Origin: Bacteroidia bacterium
GTDB taxonomy: Bacteria; Bacteroidota; Bacteroidia; SpSt-205
DNA length: 64,000 bases
Reading direction: 5' to 3'
Assembly: GCA_026003235.1 (NCBI GenBank)
Contig: BPGW01000006.1
Coordinates: forward strand, 102,208 to 166,207
Part shown: positions 34,705 through 43,929 of the stretch, piece by piece
Numbering within the stretch: the stretch's first letter is position 1
Layout: every line of letters starts with the position of its first letter
Notes under the pieces: model-generated
Told to the model about the DNA's origin: nothing
Databases searched by the model: none
Seen by the model: only the letters and a program-made list of their open reading frames with translations
Made by a program: the position numbers and the translations under genes

Positions 34705-36635
34705 TGCGTGTGCCGGGGTTCAAGCGTTCAATTTCCAGGGTAGCTTGGCGGGGGTAAAGCTGCTCTAGCCGGAGTAGGAGGTTAGACAGTCCTACACTCT
34801 TGCCAATACGAGAAGTGTCTATGCCCGGTCCGTTGTCTTCTACCACGAGGGCTAAGCCTTTTTGGTCCTGTTGAAGGCTAAGGCGTAGGGTCACCGGTCG
34901 TGTGAGGCGGCTCACGGCGTGCTTGATGGTGTTTTCCACCAGGAGCTGCAAGGCGAAGGGCGGGACTTCCATCTCAGGTGGGGGGTCTGGCAGGTCCCAG
35001 GCAAGCTGCAGGCGTTCGCCGAATCGCTTTTTTTCCACGGCCAGGTAATCCCGAACAAGGGCCAGTTCTTCTGCCAGGGGTACCGTAACTTGGCGGGCAT
35101 GTTCAAGGCTGCGGCGCAGAAGGCTGCTCAGTTCAAGCAGGAGCTCTTCTGCCAGGGCAGGGTCTTCTTGCAAAAGGGCCTGCAGGGTGTTGAGCGCATT
35201 GAAGAGGAAATGGGGGCTCAATTGGCCTCGCAGAGCTGCCAGGCGAGCTTCGTGGGCGGCTTGAAAGAGGGTTAGGTGCCGTAAAGCGATGCTTACCCCT
35301 GCGGCAAAGGGCAGAAGCTCTTCCAGGTCTTGAGGGGTTAGGCGGTGTTTTCCTTCCTGGAGGAGGAGCCAGCCGTAGCGAGGCAAGGGTATGGCCGCAT
35401 CTGGTTGGAAAGGGCATTCCAGCGAAGCTACGGGGGAAGGTTCGCCGCTGCGGCGCAGCCAAGGCCGCCCAGACTCCACTTGGCTGTCGGCTATCCACGC
35501 CACCCGTGCCGCTTGTAAGTACGTCTGGAGCGTCTCCTGCACAAAGGCAAAGAGCCGTTCCTCATCCAGAATCTCCCACAGCTGGGGAAGCCTTTCTTGC
35601 AGAAAGCGCACGCGCTTTTGGCGCACCCGTAGGGTTTTGGTGGCTACTTCTCCCACCCAGGTCAGGACCAGCAGGGCCCCCGTACCCACGCCTATCCCAT
35701 GTAGGAGCGATCGCCCATACCCTATGTATCCAGCGCCGGTAGCCAGCCCCAGCGCGGCTATCCGAACCCAAGTGGTTTCTGCGGGCAGTAGGCTTAGGGT
35801 TTGGCGCAGGGGCTTAGCGTACGAGCCAAGGAGGGTGCCTTGCAGCCCCAGAAGCCAGAGGGGATCAGGGACCAGGAGCCACCCCACCCACAAAACCCCG
35901 TAAAGTCCTTGAAAGAGGCCTGACAGGCTAAGGGCGGGAGCGCCGAGGGCTGCCAAGGTCCAAGCGGCTTGGGCTTGGGGCCAGGCGCTAAGCAAAGGCG
36001 AAGCCGCTACGGTGCCCAGCCAGAGGAGCTTACCAGGCCAGGTGGGTAGGCCTTTCAGAGCCAAGAGAGCCCAGCCCCCGGATAAAGCGATCGCGGCTAC
36101 TGAGCGCCAAGTGCCTTGACTCTCCCAGAAGGCCCAGTGGGCCCCACTGAGCAGCGTAAGACCACCCAGCATAAGCCCTTCTGGCCACCAGGTGGCCCAT
36201 TCCCATCGCCACCGCTCCAGCGTAAGAAGAAACGCAAGCAGAAAAAGCCAGAAGAGCGCCAAGCTCACCCCCGCGTACGGCCTGGTACGCCTTTTTTGTA
36301 ATGGGCCACCCCAAGGGAAAAGGCACTGCACTTTCGGCAAACACCAGCAGGAGCTCTCGTCCCCGTTGCACTTCGTACAGAAAGAGCTGCCCGGCTCGGG
36401 TAGCCGGCGGAATCCACCTCAGCGAACACACCGGCTGATAATCCAGCCGCAAGAGACGATCCTCAGGCTGGAGCGCCGTTTCGGTGAAAGCGGGTAATAC
36501 CGCCTTTACCGTCCAAGTGCAACTGTCTGGGTGGGCCCACACGCAGCCGTCGGTGTAGAAGGGTCTTTGTTGTCGGTAGAGGACCCCGCCCGCGGTGGCC
36601 AGCAAAAGCAGGCCCATCCAGAGAGGTTTTCTCAC
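34619..36635 (-). CDS. LytS/YpdA-type sensor histidine kinase (one frameshift)
   Basis: About 671 residues after removing one extra base in the T6 run at 36292-36297. A first helix (PLWMGLLLLATAGGVLY) is followed by about 95 extracytoplasmic residues, then around eight membrane helices, a GAF-like part, and the kinase core. The phospho-accepting H is in LRGQLSPHFLFNALNTLQAL, and the ATPase has LLVENTIKHAVSR (N box) and VVEDNGPGIDTSR. Such kinases usually pair with a LytTR response regulator; none is in the window. The GTG start overlaps the pyk stop (GTGA), implying co-transcription with pyk. Confidence 0.82.
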
Positions 36636-38068
36636 GGAACTTGCGCTATATATAAGGTGTTGGTGCGCAGTCGGGCTCGCAGCGGCATGGAGACGGTGAT
36701 AATCACCGTGTCTCCTCGGTTGACGTGGCCCATGTCCCGCAAAATATGCAAGGTGTCCTGGATGGTGTAGTAGGTGCTTTCGTGGCGCCGATAATAGTAA
36801 GCCCGTACGCCCCACAGGAGGTTGAGGCCGTTGAGGATGCGGGGGTTAGGGGTAAAGATGAAGATATCGGTGTGAGGGCGCCATCGGGCCAATTGGAATG
36901 CGGTGTAGCCGGAGTAGGTAAGCCCTACCAGGGCTTTAGCCTCTACTTCGGAGGCTAAGGTGCAGGCTGTCCAGCAAACCGCATCCGAGTGGTAGGTAGG
37001 GGAAGCCGGGTCCGGACGCCCCGGTAAGCGATAAATGCGAGGGTCCTTTTCCGCTTCTTGGAGGATGCTTTGCATTTGCCGAACGGTCTCTATGGGGAAA
37101 GCTCCTACGCTGGTTTCCCCGCTCAGCATGACGGCGTCGGCCCCATCCAGGACGGCATTGGCTACATCGGTGACCTCGGCCCGGGTGGGGGTCGGCTGGT
37201 GAATCATGCTCTCCAGCATCTGGGTAGCTACCACCACGGGCTTGCCGAGGCGATTGCAGGTGGAGACGATCCGTTTTTGCCAAAAAGGCACCTGTTCCAG
37301 GGGGATCTCTACGCCCAGGTCTCCTCGGGCCACCATCACCCCGTCGCTTTCGGCTACGATGGCTTCCAGGTTATGGAGGGCTTCAGGCCGTTCAATCTTG
37401 GCCATGATGCGCATAGGGGCCCCCAAACGCCGTAAGAAAGCCCGCACTTCCTGAATATCTCGGGGTGTGCGCACAAAGGACACGGCCACCCAGTCTACTT
37501 GAGCCCGAGCGGCTTCCAGCAGGTCTTCCCAGTCTTTCTCAGAAAGGGTAGGCAAGGATATGGGGCGGCCCGGTAAGTTGATGCCTTTGCGGCTGGCGAT
37601 GCGGTCGCCGGCACGCACCCGCAGCTTTACGGTGCCCTTCCGGTCCGTCTCAAGCACTTCCAGTTGGACGCGGCCATCTTCCACCAAAACGACATCCCCA
37701 GGGCTCACATCGCGAGCAAGCGTTTCGTACTCTACCGGTACCACAGGCAGGTCCGTCAAACCCGCCAGCGAGTGCGTGGAAAAGTATATTTCATCTCCGG
37801 GGCGCACGTTCAAGGGGGCTTCCAGCCGGCCAACGCGCATTTTAGGCCCCTGGAGGTCTACCAGCAGGGCTACGCGGGTTCCCAGCTCCAGGTTCAGGCG
37901 GCGAACCGCCTCTATAAAGTGCCGGTGGTCGTCCCAGGTGCCGTGGCTCAGGTTCAGGCGCAGCACATCTACCCCTGCCAGAATGAGTCGCCGCAAAATA
38001 GCGGGGTCTTGGCAAGCGGGACCCGCCGTAGCTAAGATTTTCACGCGGTTATACGAAGGGAGGGGCAT
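36632..38068 (-). CDS. pyk: Pyruvate kinase
   Basis: A 478-residue glycolytic enzyme making pyruvate and ATP from PEP and ADP. ILATAGPACQDPAILRRLI opens the barrel, LNLSHGTWDDH and ADGVMVARGDLGVEIPLEQV (with one-residue variation, SDGVMV) are the signature region, and NAVLDGADAVMLSGETSVGA follows. The C-terminal domain is present and ends in RGDTVIITVSMPLR. Lys in IMAKIERPEAL is the expected catalytic residue. Confidence 0.94.
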   Translation of the reverse strand: MPLPSYNRVKILATAGPACQDPAILRRLILAGVDVLRLNLSHGTWDDHRHFIEAVRRLNLELGTRVALLVDLQGPKMRVGRLEAPLNVRPGDEIYFSTHSLAGLTDLPVVPVEYETLARDVSPGDVVLVEDGRVQLEVLETDRKGTVKLRVRAGDRIASRKGINLPGRPISLPTLSEKDWEDLLEAARAQVDWVAVSFVRTPRDIQEVRAFLRRLGAPMRIMAKIERPEALHNLEAIVAESDGVMVARGDLGVEIPLEQVPFWQKRIVSTCNRLGKPVVVATQMLESMIHQPTPTRAEVTDVANAVLDGADAVMLSGETSVGAFPIETVRQMQSILQEAEKDPRIYRLPGRPDPASPTYHSDAVCWTACTLASEVEAKALVGLTYSGYTAFQLARWRPHTDIFIFTPNPRILNGLNLLWGVRAYYYRRHESTYYTIQDTLHILRDMGHVNRGDTVIITVSMPLRARLRTNTLYIAQVP

Positions 38069-38073
38069 GCCAG

Positions 38074-38081
38074 CGAAGGTA
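38074..38081 (-). promoter_or_regulatory. TAnnTTTG-like promoter box of pyk
   Basis: Minus strand reads TACCTTCG, one mismatch to the box, five bases before the ATG at 38068. Confidence 0.55.
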
Positions 38082-38086
38082 CATTA

Positions 38087-38644
38087 TTACCCAGGGGAGT
38101 GCAGCAGGTATTGCCTTATCCAGGTTCGGAGGGCCGTTAGGCCTTCGCCGGTGCGGGCTGAAATCCAGCCTATCCATTGGGCTGTGGGATAAGCCTCGGC
38201 CAAGATGCGGACCTGGTGATGCCGTTGGCTTTGGTTTAGCCGATCCACTTTATTGGCCAATAGCCCATAGGGAATCCCTTCCTGCACGAGCCAGGCGGCC
38301 CAAGCTTGATCTAAGGGCTGAGGAGGGACTTGGCTATCTACCACCATCCACACAAAAGGCCGCTTCTCTCGGATAAAGCGCTTCACGCTGGTGAGCCAAG
38401 CGTGTCGCCGCTCTTTGTCTACTGCTGCGTAGCCGTAGCCAGGCAAGTCTGCCCAGAGGCAGGGGAGGTCGGGATCCGGGTAGAGGTAGATAGCTCGGGT
38501 GTGTCCTGGCTTCTGGCTCACGCTGGCGACCCGAGCCCCGAGGAGGCGATTCAGCAGCGAAGACTTACCGACATTGGAGCGGCCCGAAAGCGCCATAATA
38601 GGAAGCGAAGGGTACTTTTCGCGCTCATGGTAGCGCCTCACCAT
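38087..38644 (-). CDS. engB: Ribosome biogenesis GTPase EngB/YsxC
   Basis: About 185 residues. G1 is ALSGRSNVGKSSLLNRLLG, G3 is LWADLPGYGYAAVDKERR, G4 is LLANKVDRLNQSQ and G5 is near WIGWISARTGEGL. It assists assembly of the large ribosomal subunit and coordinates with cell division in other bacteria. The ATG at 38644 overlaps the end of the upstream DUF1684 gene; a longer frame to 38671 exists, but the shorter start fits the family. Confidence 0.92.
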   Translation of the reverse strand: MVRRYHEREKYPSLPIMALSGRSNVGKSSLLNRLLGARVASVSQKPGHTRAIYLYPDPDLPCLWADLPGYGYAAVDKERRHAWLTSVKRFIREKRPFVWMVVDSQVPPQPLDQAWAAWLVQEGIPYGLLANKVDRLNQSQRHHQVRILAEAYPTAQWIGWISARTGEGLTALRTWIRQYLLHSPG

Positions 38645-39249
38645 CGCTCCCCAGCTAAGATAGGCAAACACAGCCGGTTTTCAGGAGGGTAGGGAAGGCA
38701 GATGTAGTGGGGGTTATAGGCACAGTAAGGGAAGTAAGCCCGGTTGAAGTCAAGGCAGGCGCTGTCTCCCCAGCGTTCAAGAGGCACGTAGCGTCCCCCT
38801 TCGTAGGTTAGGCCTTGGGCTGCCGTAGAATCCCAGAAAGCCACGTAGAGGCGACCGTCTCTTTCGCCGTACACAAGCAAGCGTGCAGGAGCCTTACACG
38901 AGGGGTAAGTAGGGAGGGGAACCCACACGGCCCCTACGATGGGGGCTAACGCATTGGGGAGGGGCTCATACCGCCCTGACACCCGCCAGGCCAAATCGGT
39001 CGGAAAGTACCGCAGGCCTGTGAACCGGTTGCGCGTTTCGGCCGGAATCGGAGAAGCCGGGTCTGTGCGGAAAAGGCTGTCCTTCAGCTGGCGCAGGCGG
39101 GTCAGTTCGGCGACGTAGGAGGCCCCGGCCGTCCCACAAAGGAGAGGAGGGGCAGGGCTTGCGCTTTTTTTGCGCGGCCACAGGAGCAGAACCCCCACTG
39201 CTACGATCAGGAGAAGGCCTGCCTGCTTCCACGACAGGAGGGGACGCAT
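38638..39249 (-). CDS. DUF1684 family protein, membrane-anchored or exported
   Basis: About 203 residues with an N-terminal helix (QAGLLLIVAVGVLLLW). The C-terminal signature FPYCAYNPHYICLPYPPENR and ERWGDSACLDFNRAYFP are diagnostic of DUF1684, as is RFTGLRYFPTDLAWRVSGRY. Function of the family is not established. It is nine bases after metF and overlaps engB by seven. Confidence 0.88.
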   Translation of the reverse strand: MRPLLSWKQAGLLLIVAVGVLLLWPRKKSASPAPPLLCGTAGASYVAELTRLRQLKDSLFRTDPASPIPAETRNRFTGLRYFPTDLAWRVSGRYEPLPNALAPIVGAVWVPLPTYPSCKAPARLLVYGERDGRLYVAFWDSTAAQGLTYEGGRYVPLERWGDSACLDFNRAYFPYCAYNPHYICLPYPPENRLCLPILAGERW

Positions 39250-39257
39250 GCCTCCGC

Positions 39258-40211
39258 TCAGTCCAGCTTGAGCTTTTCCATCAGGCGGATCAGAGGGCGT
39301 GTGTACAGCATCGTATAGAAGTGGAGGTTTCGCACGCCGTGGTTCAGAAGGTCTGTCGCCTGGCGGTAGGCCCATTCCAGGCCGATTTCGGCCACCTCTC
39401 GGTCGTCTTGGGCTTCCAGAACGGCCGTAGTCAGCTCTTCTGGCAGGGAAATGTGAAAAGAGCGGGGCAACGAGTGGATCTGTTCTCGGCGGGTGAGGAT
39501 CTTCAGCCCAGGAATCAGGGGGATATGCACCCCAGCGGCCCGAGCCTTTTCCACGAAGCTATAATAGAGCTGGTTGTCAAAAAACATCTGGGTGATGGCG
39601 TAACTGGCTCCGGCGTCCTGTTTGCGTTTGAGGTTGGCGATATCAAAGGCTAAGTTGGGGGCTTGGTAGTGCTTTTCAGGGTAGGCGGCTACCCCTACGC
39701 AGAAATGGGTCGGTTGGGCATCGGTCAGCTCGTCCAGGTAGCGGCCATGGTTTAGGGCTATGATCTGCTCCACCAGCTCCACGGCGTATTGGTTGACGGT
39801 GCGGTCAGGGCGAGGAGGACGGGCGTATTTTTCTTCGCCTTGAAGGGCTAGTACATTTTCCACGCCGAGGTAGTGCAGCTCAATGAGGGCGTCTTCGGTC
39901 TCTTCGCGTGTGAAGCCATGGCACAGGAGGTGAGGCACCGGTTCAATGTCGTACTTGTATTTGATGACGGCGCACAGGCCGAAGGTGCCTGGGCTGCGTC
40001 GCTTGACCCGCCGGCGAAAGGTCCCATCGGGCTGCTCTTGCCAGATCACTTCGGCGGCATGGCTGGTGATGTTGATGTAGCGGGGGCGGTAAGGCAAGAG
40101 GCTCTCTATGGCATCGTACACCTGCTGGATGCGGCCTCCGCGTCGGGGGGGAATGATCTCCACGCTAATAAAAGGACCAGGTTCGCGGGCCAGGATTTCT
40201 GCTACATGCAT
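39258..40211 (-). CDS. metF: Methylenetetrahydrofolate reductase
   Basis: A 317-residue FAD enzyme reducing 5,10-methylene-THF to 5-methyl-THF for methionine synthesis. FISVEIIPPRRGGRIQQVYD holds the catalytic glutamate, YINITSHAAEVIW follows, and LALQGE and ASYAITQMFFDNQLYYSFVE are conserved barrel motifs. The length is normal. It ends a minus-strand run after algH and a small gene. Confidence 0.93.
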   Translation of the reverse strand: MHVAEILAREPGPFISVEIIPPRRGGRIQQVYDAIESLLPYRPRYINITSHAAEVIWQEQPDGTFRRRVKRRSPGTFGLCAVIKYKYDIEPVPHLLCHGFTREETEDALIELHYLGVENVLALQGEEKYARPPRPDRTVNQYAVELVEQIIALNHGRYLDELTDAQPTHFCVGVAAYPEKHYQAPNLAFDIANLKRKQDAGASYAITQMFFDNQLYYSFVEKARAAGVHIPLIPGLKILTRREQIHSLPRSFHISLPEELTTAVLEAQDDREVAEIGLEWAYRQATDLLNHGVRNLHFYTMLYTRPLIRLMEKLKLD

Positions 40212-40214
40212 GGC

Positions 40215-40538
40215 TCAAAGTTCGCCAATTTCAGCAAAGTAGTGGAGTATAGCCTCCCGGAGGAAGCGGCGCTGCTCGGCCGCCGGCCAAGGGGGTAAGA
40301 GGGCCTTCCGCTGGTAGATAGGCCACCCTTCTGCCTCGGTGCCTACCCTTTCTAAGTAGCCGGCCCGGCACAAGAGAACCGCCGTGCCTAACCGGATCAA
40401 GTCCGCTTTGACTTGCCGCTCTTCGCCAGCAGGCCAGGTGCCCAGCTCATTCAGCCCTATCAGAAAAAGCAGAGCCTCTTCCGAGGGGGGAAGGCCAAAC
40501 TTTTTCTCTACTTTTTTCAGGAGGTCTTCCCAGGTCAT
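40215..40538 (-). CDS. Small conserved protein of unknown function
   Basis: A 107-residue soluble protein with LLKKVEKKFGLPPSEEALLF, LIGLNELGTWP and a closing LREAILHYFAEI. It resembles small helical Bacteroidota proteins of unknown role. It sits one base after the algH stop and three bases before metF, so all three are probably one mRNA. Confidence 0.65.
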   Translation of the reverse strand: MTWEDLLKKVEKKFGLPPSEEALLFLIGLNELGTWPAGEERQVKADLIRLGTAVLLCRAGYLERVGTEAEGWPIYQRKALLPPWPAAEQRRFLREAILHYFAEIGEL

Positions 40539-40539
40539 G

Positions 40540-41088
40540 TCAGTTCACCCGGGGGTCTTCTGGAAAGGTAGCGATGAAGGCGTATTTGCCTCCCATATCT
40601 TTCAGCACGCGTCGCCAGAGATTTTGCGGTTCTTCTGAGAAGACATATTCTGGCCGGGCGGGGGCCAGAATCCAGGATTTTTGTTGGATTTCGGCTTCCA
40701 GTTGGCCGGGGGCCCAGCCTGCATACCCCACAAAAAAGCGCAGCGTTGAAGGGGGCAGCTGCCGAGTAGAGAGAATAGCCCGTAGCCGCCGAAAGTCTCC
40801 ACTCCAGTAGATTCGGTCGGCGACTTTCTGGCTATTGGGGAGCACTTCGCCAAGGGCATGCACCAGGTGAAGCGTATCGGTTTGGACCGGCCCCCCTTGA
40901 AAAAGGGGATAGTCCACCTCTCCGAAGAAGTCCGTTACCTGCTTCACCAGGAGGGGAGCGGGCCGGTTCAGCACAAAGCCCAGGCTGCCCTCCCTGTTGT
41001 GCTCCACCAGCAGTACGACGGTCCGAAAGAAATTCGGATCCGGCAAGTAAGGCTCCGCAATCAGCAGCACGCCTGGTGCAGGCTTCAT
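40540..41088 (-). CDS. yqgE: YqgE/AlgH family protein
   Basis: A 182-residue protein with the whole family pattern: GVLLIAEPYLPDPNFFRTVV, LLVEHNREGSLGFVLNRP, PLFQGGPVQTDTLHLVH and RFFVGYAGWAPGQLEAEI. AlgH was once described as a transcription regulator, but no DNA-binding domain is visible and its biochemistry is unsettled. The start follows a promoter box by four bases. Confidence 0.9.
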   Translation of the reverse strand: MKPAPGVLLIAEPYLPDPNFFRTVVLLVEHNREGSLGFVLNRPAPLLVKQVTDFFGEVDYPLFQGGPVQTDTLHLVHALGEVLPNSQKVADRIYWSGDFRRLRAILSTRQLPPSTLRFFVGYAGWAPGQLEAEIQQKSWILAPARPEYVFSEEPQNLWRRVLKDMGGKYAFIATFPEDPRVN

Positions 41089-41092
41089 ACCT

Positions 41093-41100
41093 CAAAGATA
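41093..41100 (-). promoter_or_regulatory. TAnnTTTG promoter box of algH
   Basis: Minus strand reads TATCTTTG, four bases before the ATG at 41088. Confidence 0.72.
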
Positions 41101-41113
41101 CCAAACAAAACTG

Positions 41114-41121
41114 TACCTTCG
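41114..41121 (+). promoter_or_regulatory. TAnnTTTG-like promoter box of yggS
   Basis: TACCTTCG, one mismatch, five bases before the GTG at 41127. It lies about 13 bases from the divergent algH box. Confidence 0.55.
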
Positions 41122-41126
41122 GTGGG

Positions 41127-41789
41127 GTGAGCCTGGAAAAAGTACGGGAGCGGATATACAAAGCTGCGCTTCGGGCTGGCCGTTCACCTGAGGAGGTGAC
41201 TTTGCTGGTGGTCTCCAAGGGGCAACCCCCTGAGCGCCTCTTACCCCTTTACCAAGCGGGCCAGCGCCTATTTGGAGAGAATCGGGTGCAGGAGCTGCTC
41301 TCTAAAAAGCCTCATCTGCCGGCTGATATCGCTTGGCACCTGATTGGCTCGCTCCAAACCAACAAAGTCAAAGCTGTTTTGCCGCACATTGTGCTCTTGC
41401 ATTCGCTGGACCGAGAAAGCCTCCTGGTAGAGATAGAGAAGCGGGCTGAGCGGCCGCTTCCCTGCCTAATTGAGGTCAAAATAGCCCAGGAAGCCACCAA
41501 GCATGGGGTGCTTCCTCACGAGCTGGAGAGGCTGGTGGAAAGGGTGCTGGCTTCACCGGCGGTGGTGCTGCGAGGCCTGATGGGCATGGCCAGCTTGACC
41601 GAAGATCCAGCGCAAATACGGCGGGAGTTTCGTCTGCTCTACCAGCTCTATCGGAGGCTGGCAGAAAAGTATCCCGAAGCCCCCATAGATACCCTCAGCA
41701 TGGGTATGTCCAGCGATTTTGAGATAGCTATTGAGGAGGGCAGTACGCTTGTGCGCATCGGATCAGCGGTTTTTTCGGACCTGGACTAA
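41127..41789 (+). CDS. yggS: YggS family pyridoxal-phosphate homeostasis protein
   Basis: About 220 residues. It binds PLP without known catalysis and balances B6 vitamers and amino acids. The PLP lysine is in TLLVVSKGQPPERLLPLYQ; FGENRVQELLSKK, WHLIGSLQTNK and LSMGMSSDFEIAIEEGSTLV are family signatures. GTG 41127 is chosen because of the promoter-like box and the family start. It overlaps the convergent aminotransferase by 27 bases. Confidence 0.92.
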   Translation: MSLEKVRERIYKAALRAGRSPEEVTLLVVSKGQPPERLLPLYQAGQRLFGENRVQELLSKKPHLPADIAWHLIGSLQTNKVKAVLPHIVLLHSLDRESLLVEIEKRAERPLPCLIEVKIAQEATKHGVLPHELERLVERVLASPAVVLRGLMGMASLTEDPAQIRREFRLLYQLYRRLAEKYPEAPIDTLSMGMSSDFEIAIEEGSTLVRIGSAVFSDLD

Positions 41790-42887
41790 GGCCGCAGTAA
41801 GCTTTTCTACGACAGATTGGACGGCGGTGAGGGGCATATCAGGCCACAGGGGCAAGCTGAAGATTTCAGCCCAGGCTTTGTCGGCCGTTGGGAAACGCTG
41901 GCCAGGGCGCACATAGGGCTGATAAGCCGGGTGGAGGTGGAGGGGTTTGTAATGCAGGCTCAGAGCGATCCCTTGCTGGTGCAGGGCTTTCAGGAGGGCG
42001 TTCCGCTCCGCTTCGGAGGCGCCGTCCCAAAAGACAGGGAAGAGATGCCAGCCGCAATGGTTGGGCTCCTGCACGGGATACAGGCGCAACTCGGAGATGG
42101 GTTGGAGGGCGGCTTGGTAAGCTTCTGCGAGGGCTTGGCGGGCTTGTCGCGTCTCGTGGGCACGCTGAAGCTGGGCCAGCGCTACGGCGGCCTGGAAGTC
42201 CGAAAGCATATAGTTCCAGCCGAGGGTTTCCACTTCGTAGAGCCAGGGCTGGTCGGGGTGGCGGCGAAGGCCATGCTGGCGCAGGCGGCGAGCCTTCTCA
42301 GCCAGAGCAGGGTCCCGAAAAAGCACAGCTCCCCCTTGACCTGCGGCTACAGGCTTGGTGGCGTGAAAGCTAAAGGTGGCGGCGTCGCCGAAAGTGCCGC
42401 ATAGCTGGCCTTCATGCCAAGCAGGCAGGGCATGGCAGGCGTCTTCTACAAGCCACAGGCCGTGGGCTTCGCAGAAAGCCCGAATCGCGTGCAAGGGAGC
42501 GGGCTCGCCTGCATAATGCATCACCACCACACCTCGGGTGCGAGAAGTGAGAAGAGGCGCAAGCGTTTCCGGCGTCAGATGAAGCGTAGGGCCTACATCC
42601 GCTAAGACGGGGGTTCCGCCAGCGTGCACCACTTCCGAAGCCGTAGCCGTGAAGGTCCAAGTCGGCACAATGACTTCTCCTCCTTTGCCGTTGAGCAGGA
42701 GCTCAAGGGCCAGGTGGAGTGCGGCCGTACCGGAGCTCACGACGACCGCCTCTCGTCCAAAAAAGTCTTGCAAGGCCTTCTCCAGCTGCACTGTCCAGGT
42801 GCGTCCGCCCCAGTAGCCTTCTTCTAAGGCCTGGAGGAGGTACGCTTTTTCCCGCTTGCCGAAGGAGGGGCGGTGGAAAGGCAGCAT
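41763..42887 (-). CDS. DegT/DnrJ/EryC1/StrS aminotransferase
   Basis: A 374-residue PLP enzyme that aminates keto-sugars bound to a nucleotide. The pocket motifs are VSSGTAALHLALELLL, PTWTFTATASEVVHAGGTPV, LVEDACHALPAWH and the PLP lysine in FSFHATKPVAAGQGGAV. The product is probably an amino-sugar for surface glycans. It ends a run with nuoI, an HsdR_N-like nuclease and an unknown protein, none of them sugar genes. Confidence 0.88.
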   Translation of the reverse strand: MLPFHRPSFGKREKAYLLQALEEGYWGGRTWTVQLEKALQDFFGREAVVVSSGTAALHLALELLLNGKGGEVIVPTWTFTATASEVVHAGGTPVLADVGPTLHLTPETLAPLLTSRTRGVVVMHYAGEPAPLHAIRAFCEAHGLWLVEDACHALPAWHEGQLCGTFGDAATFSFHATKPVAAGQGGAVLFRDPALAEKARRLRQHGLRRHPDQPWLYEVETLGWNYMLSDFQAAVALAQLQRAHETRQARQALAEAYQAALQPISELRLYPVQEPNHCGWHLFPVFWDGASEAERNALLKALHQQGIALSLHYKPLHLHPAYQPYVRPGQRFPTADKAWAEIFSLPLWPDMPLTAVQSVVEKLTAALVQVRKNR

Positions 42888-42892
42888 GAACT

Positions 42893-43549
42893 TCAGGTAG
42901 GCGCTTCTCGGTACTCCAGCAGGGCCAATAGACCCGAACCAAAGGGTTTGACCAGGTACCGGCCACGCTCGGGCACTTCAAGGGCGTCGCCCGGCTGAAG
43001 CACCCTCCCCCCAAAATACATCCAGTCAAAAAGCAGTTCAAAAAGCGAGTGAATCCAGCCGGTTTCTCGCAGGTCCTGAAGGGGATGGGCCAGCTCAGGC
43101 AGGCCAAACTGGGTGTAGCCCACGGTGCGTAGCCAGAGGTAGGTGGGTTGGCCTGCCAGAAGGGCTTCCCAGGTGGGCTCTACTTGGAAGGGTTTGAGCC
43201 CTGTCCACAGGTGGAGGGGAGGGGTGTGACGGGCCACGGCTTCCAGGCCGTCTTGGAAAAGCCGCTGGGCCCACTTGGCGGTGTGGGCCGTAGAGGCAAG
43301 GGGGTTGGCGATACCGACGAGTTCTGGCAGGCTGGCGGCTTTTCGGTAAGCCTGCAGAAAGGCTTCTATAGGGTCGGGCTGAAGAGGAAACTCCCACGAG
43401 AGGTAAGCGGTGTGCGTGCGAAGCAAGGCTTTTTCTTCGGGGCTCCAGAGGCTTGCTTCAATTGTTTCAGCGGCCAAGGTGGGCGGCAGGGGCGTAGGCA
43501 CAGCTCCTTCAAGGGGGGCCTTCAGCAGAAAGTACAGGTGCCCCTTCAT
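42893..43549 (-). CDS. Hypothetical protein of about 218 residues
   Basis: No family recognised. The sequence starts MKGHLYFLLKAPLEGAVP, is soluble, and contains HLWTGLKPFQVEPTWEALL and LFDWMYFGGRVLQPGDALEV. The general look (short N-terminal strand, helical core, closing strand LLALLEYREAP) recalls DUF4261-like proteins, but this is a guess. It overlaps the upstream nuclease-like gene by four bases (43546-43549), so the pair is co-translated. Confidence 0.55.
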   Translation of the reverse strand: MKGHLYFLLKAPLEGAVPTPLPPTLAAETIEASLWSPEEKALLRTHTAYLSWEFPLQPDPIEAFLQAYRKAASLPELVGIANPLASTAHTAKWAQRLFQDGLEAVARHTPPLHLWTGLKPFQVEPTWEALLAGQPTYLWLRTVGYTQFGLPELAHPLQDLRETGWIHSLFELLFDWMYFGGRVLQPGDALEVPERGRYLVKPFGSGLLALLEYREAPT

Positions 43550-43929
43550 GCTGGATAAGGCGGCAGATCTTCCAGAAGCTCGCCTGTGTCGGCTTTCCAG
43601 CACCACAGGCGGGACCCCCACACCACCACAAAGTGATGGACCGCAGGCAAAGCCTGCGCATACCGGCGCAGTTGCGTCCAGGTCTGGAGCCACTGCCGGG
43701 CGGTGGGGCCTTCCCAGGAAGCCTTGCATTCCGCCAGGAGCCATAGCGAGCCTGCCCGACTCAGCACAGCGACATCAAAGCGTCCCTTGCCTACCTTATA
43801 CTCCACCTGGATGGCGGAAGGAGGATAGCCCCGCTCCAGCAGGCGCTGGATAAAACGCTGGCGCACTTGCTCTTCGGGGGTGGCTGCTACAGACCGCCGC
43901 CGAATAGGATCGTAAAGGGTTTCCCTCAT
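43546..43929 (-). CDS. HsdR N-terminal-like PD-(D/E)XK nuclease domain
   Basis: A 127-residue single-domain protein similar to the N-terminal nuclease part of type I restriction subunit R. PEEQVRQRFIQRLLERGYPP is the family lead; the catalytic core is GRFDVAVLSRAGSLWLLAEC with the following KASWEG (D..ExK). There is no helicase, methylase or specificity gene nearby, so it is not a restriction system by itself. Single-domain versions are common in Bacteroidota and of unknown role. It overlaps nuoI by four bases. Confidence 0.82.
   Translation of the reverse strand: MRETLYDPIRRRSVAATPEEQVRQRFIQRLLERGYPPSAIQVEYKVGKGRFDVAVLSRAGSLWLLAECKASWEGPTARQWLQTWTQLRRYAQALPAVHHFVVVWGSRLWCWKADTGELLEDLPPYPA

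Noticed and set aside
43546..43929. A type I restriction-modification system
   Set aside because: Only the nuclease-like N-terminal domain is present; there is no helicase part, hsdM or hsdS nearby.
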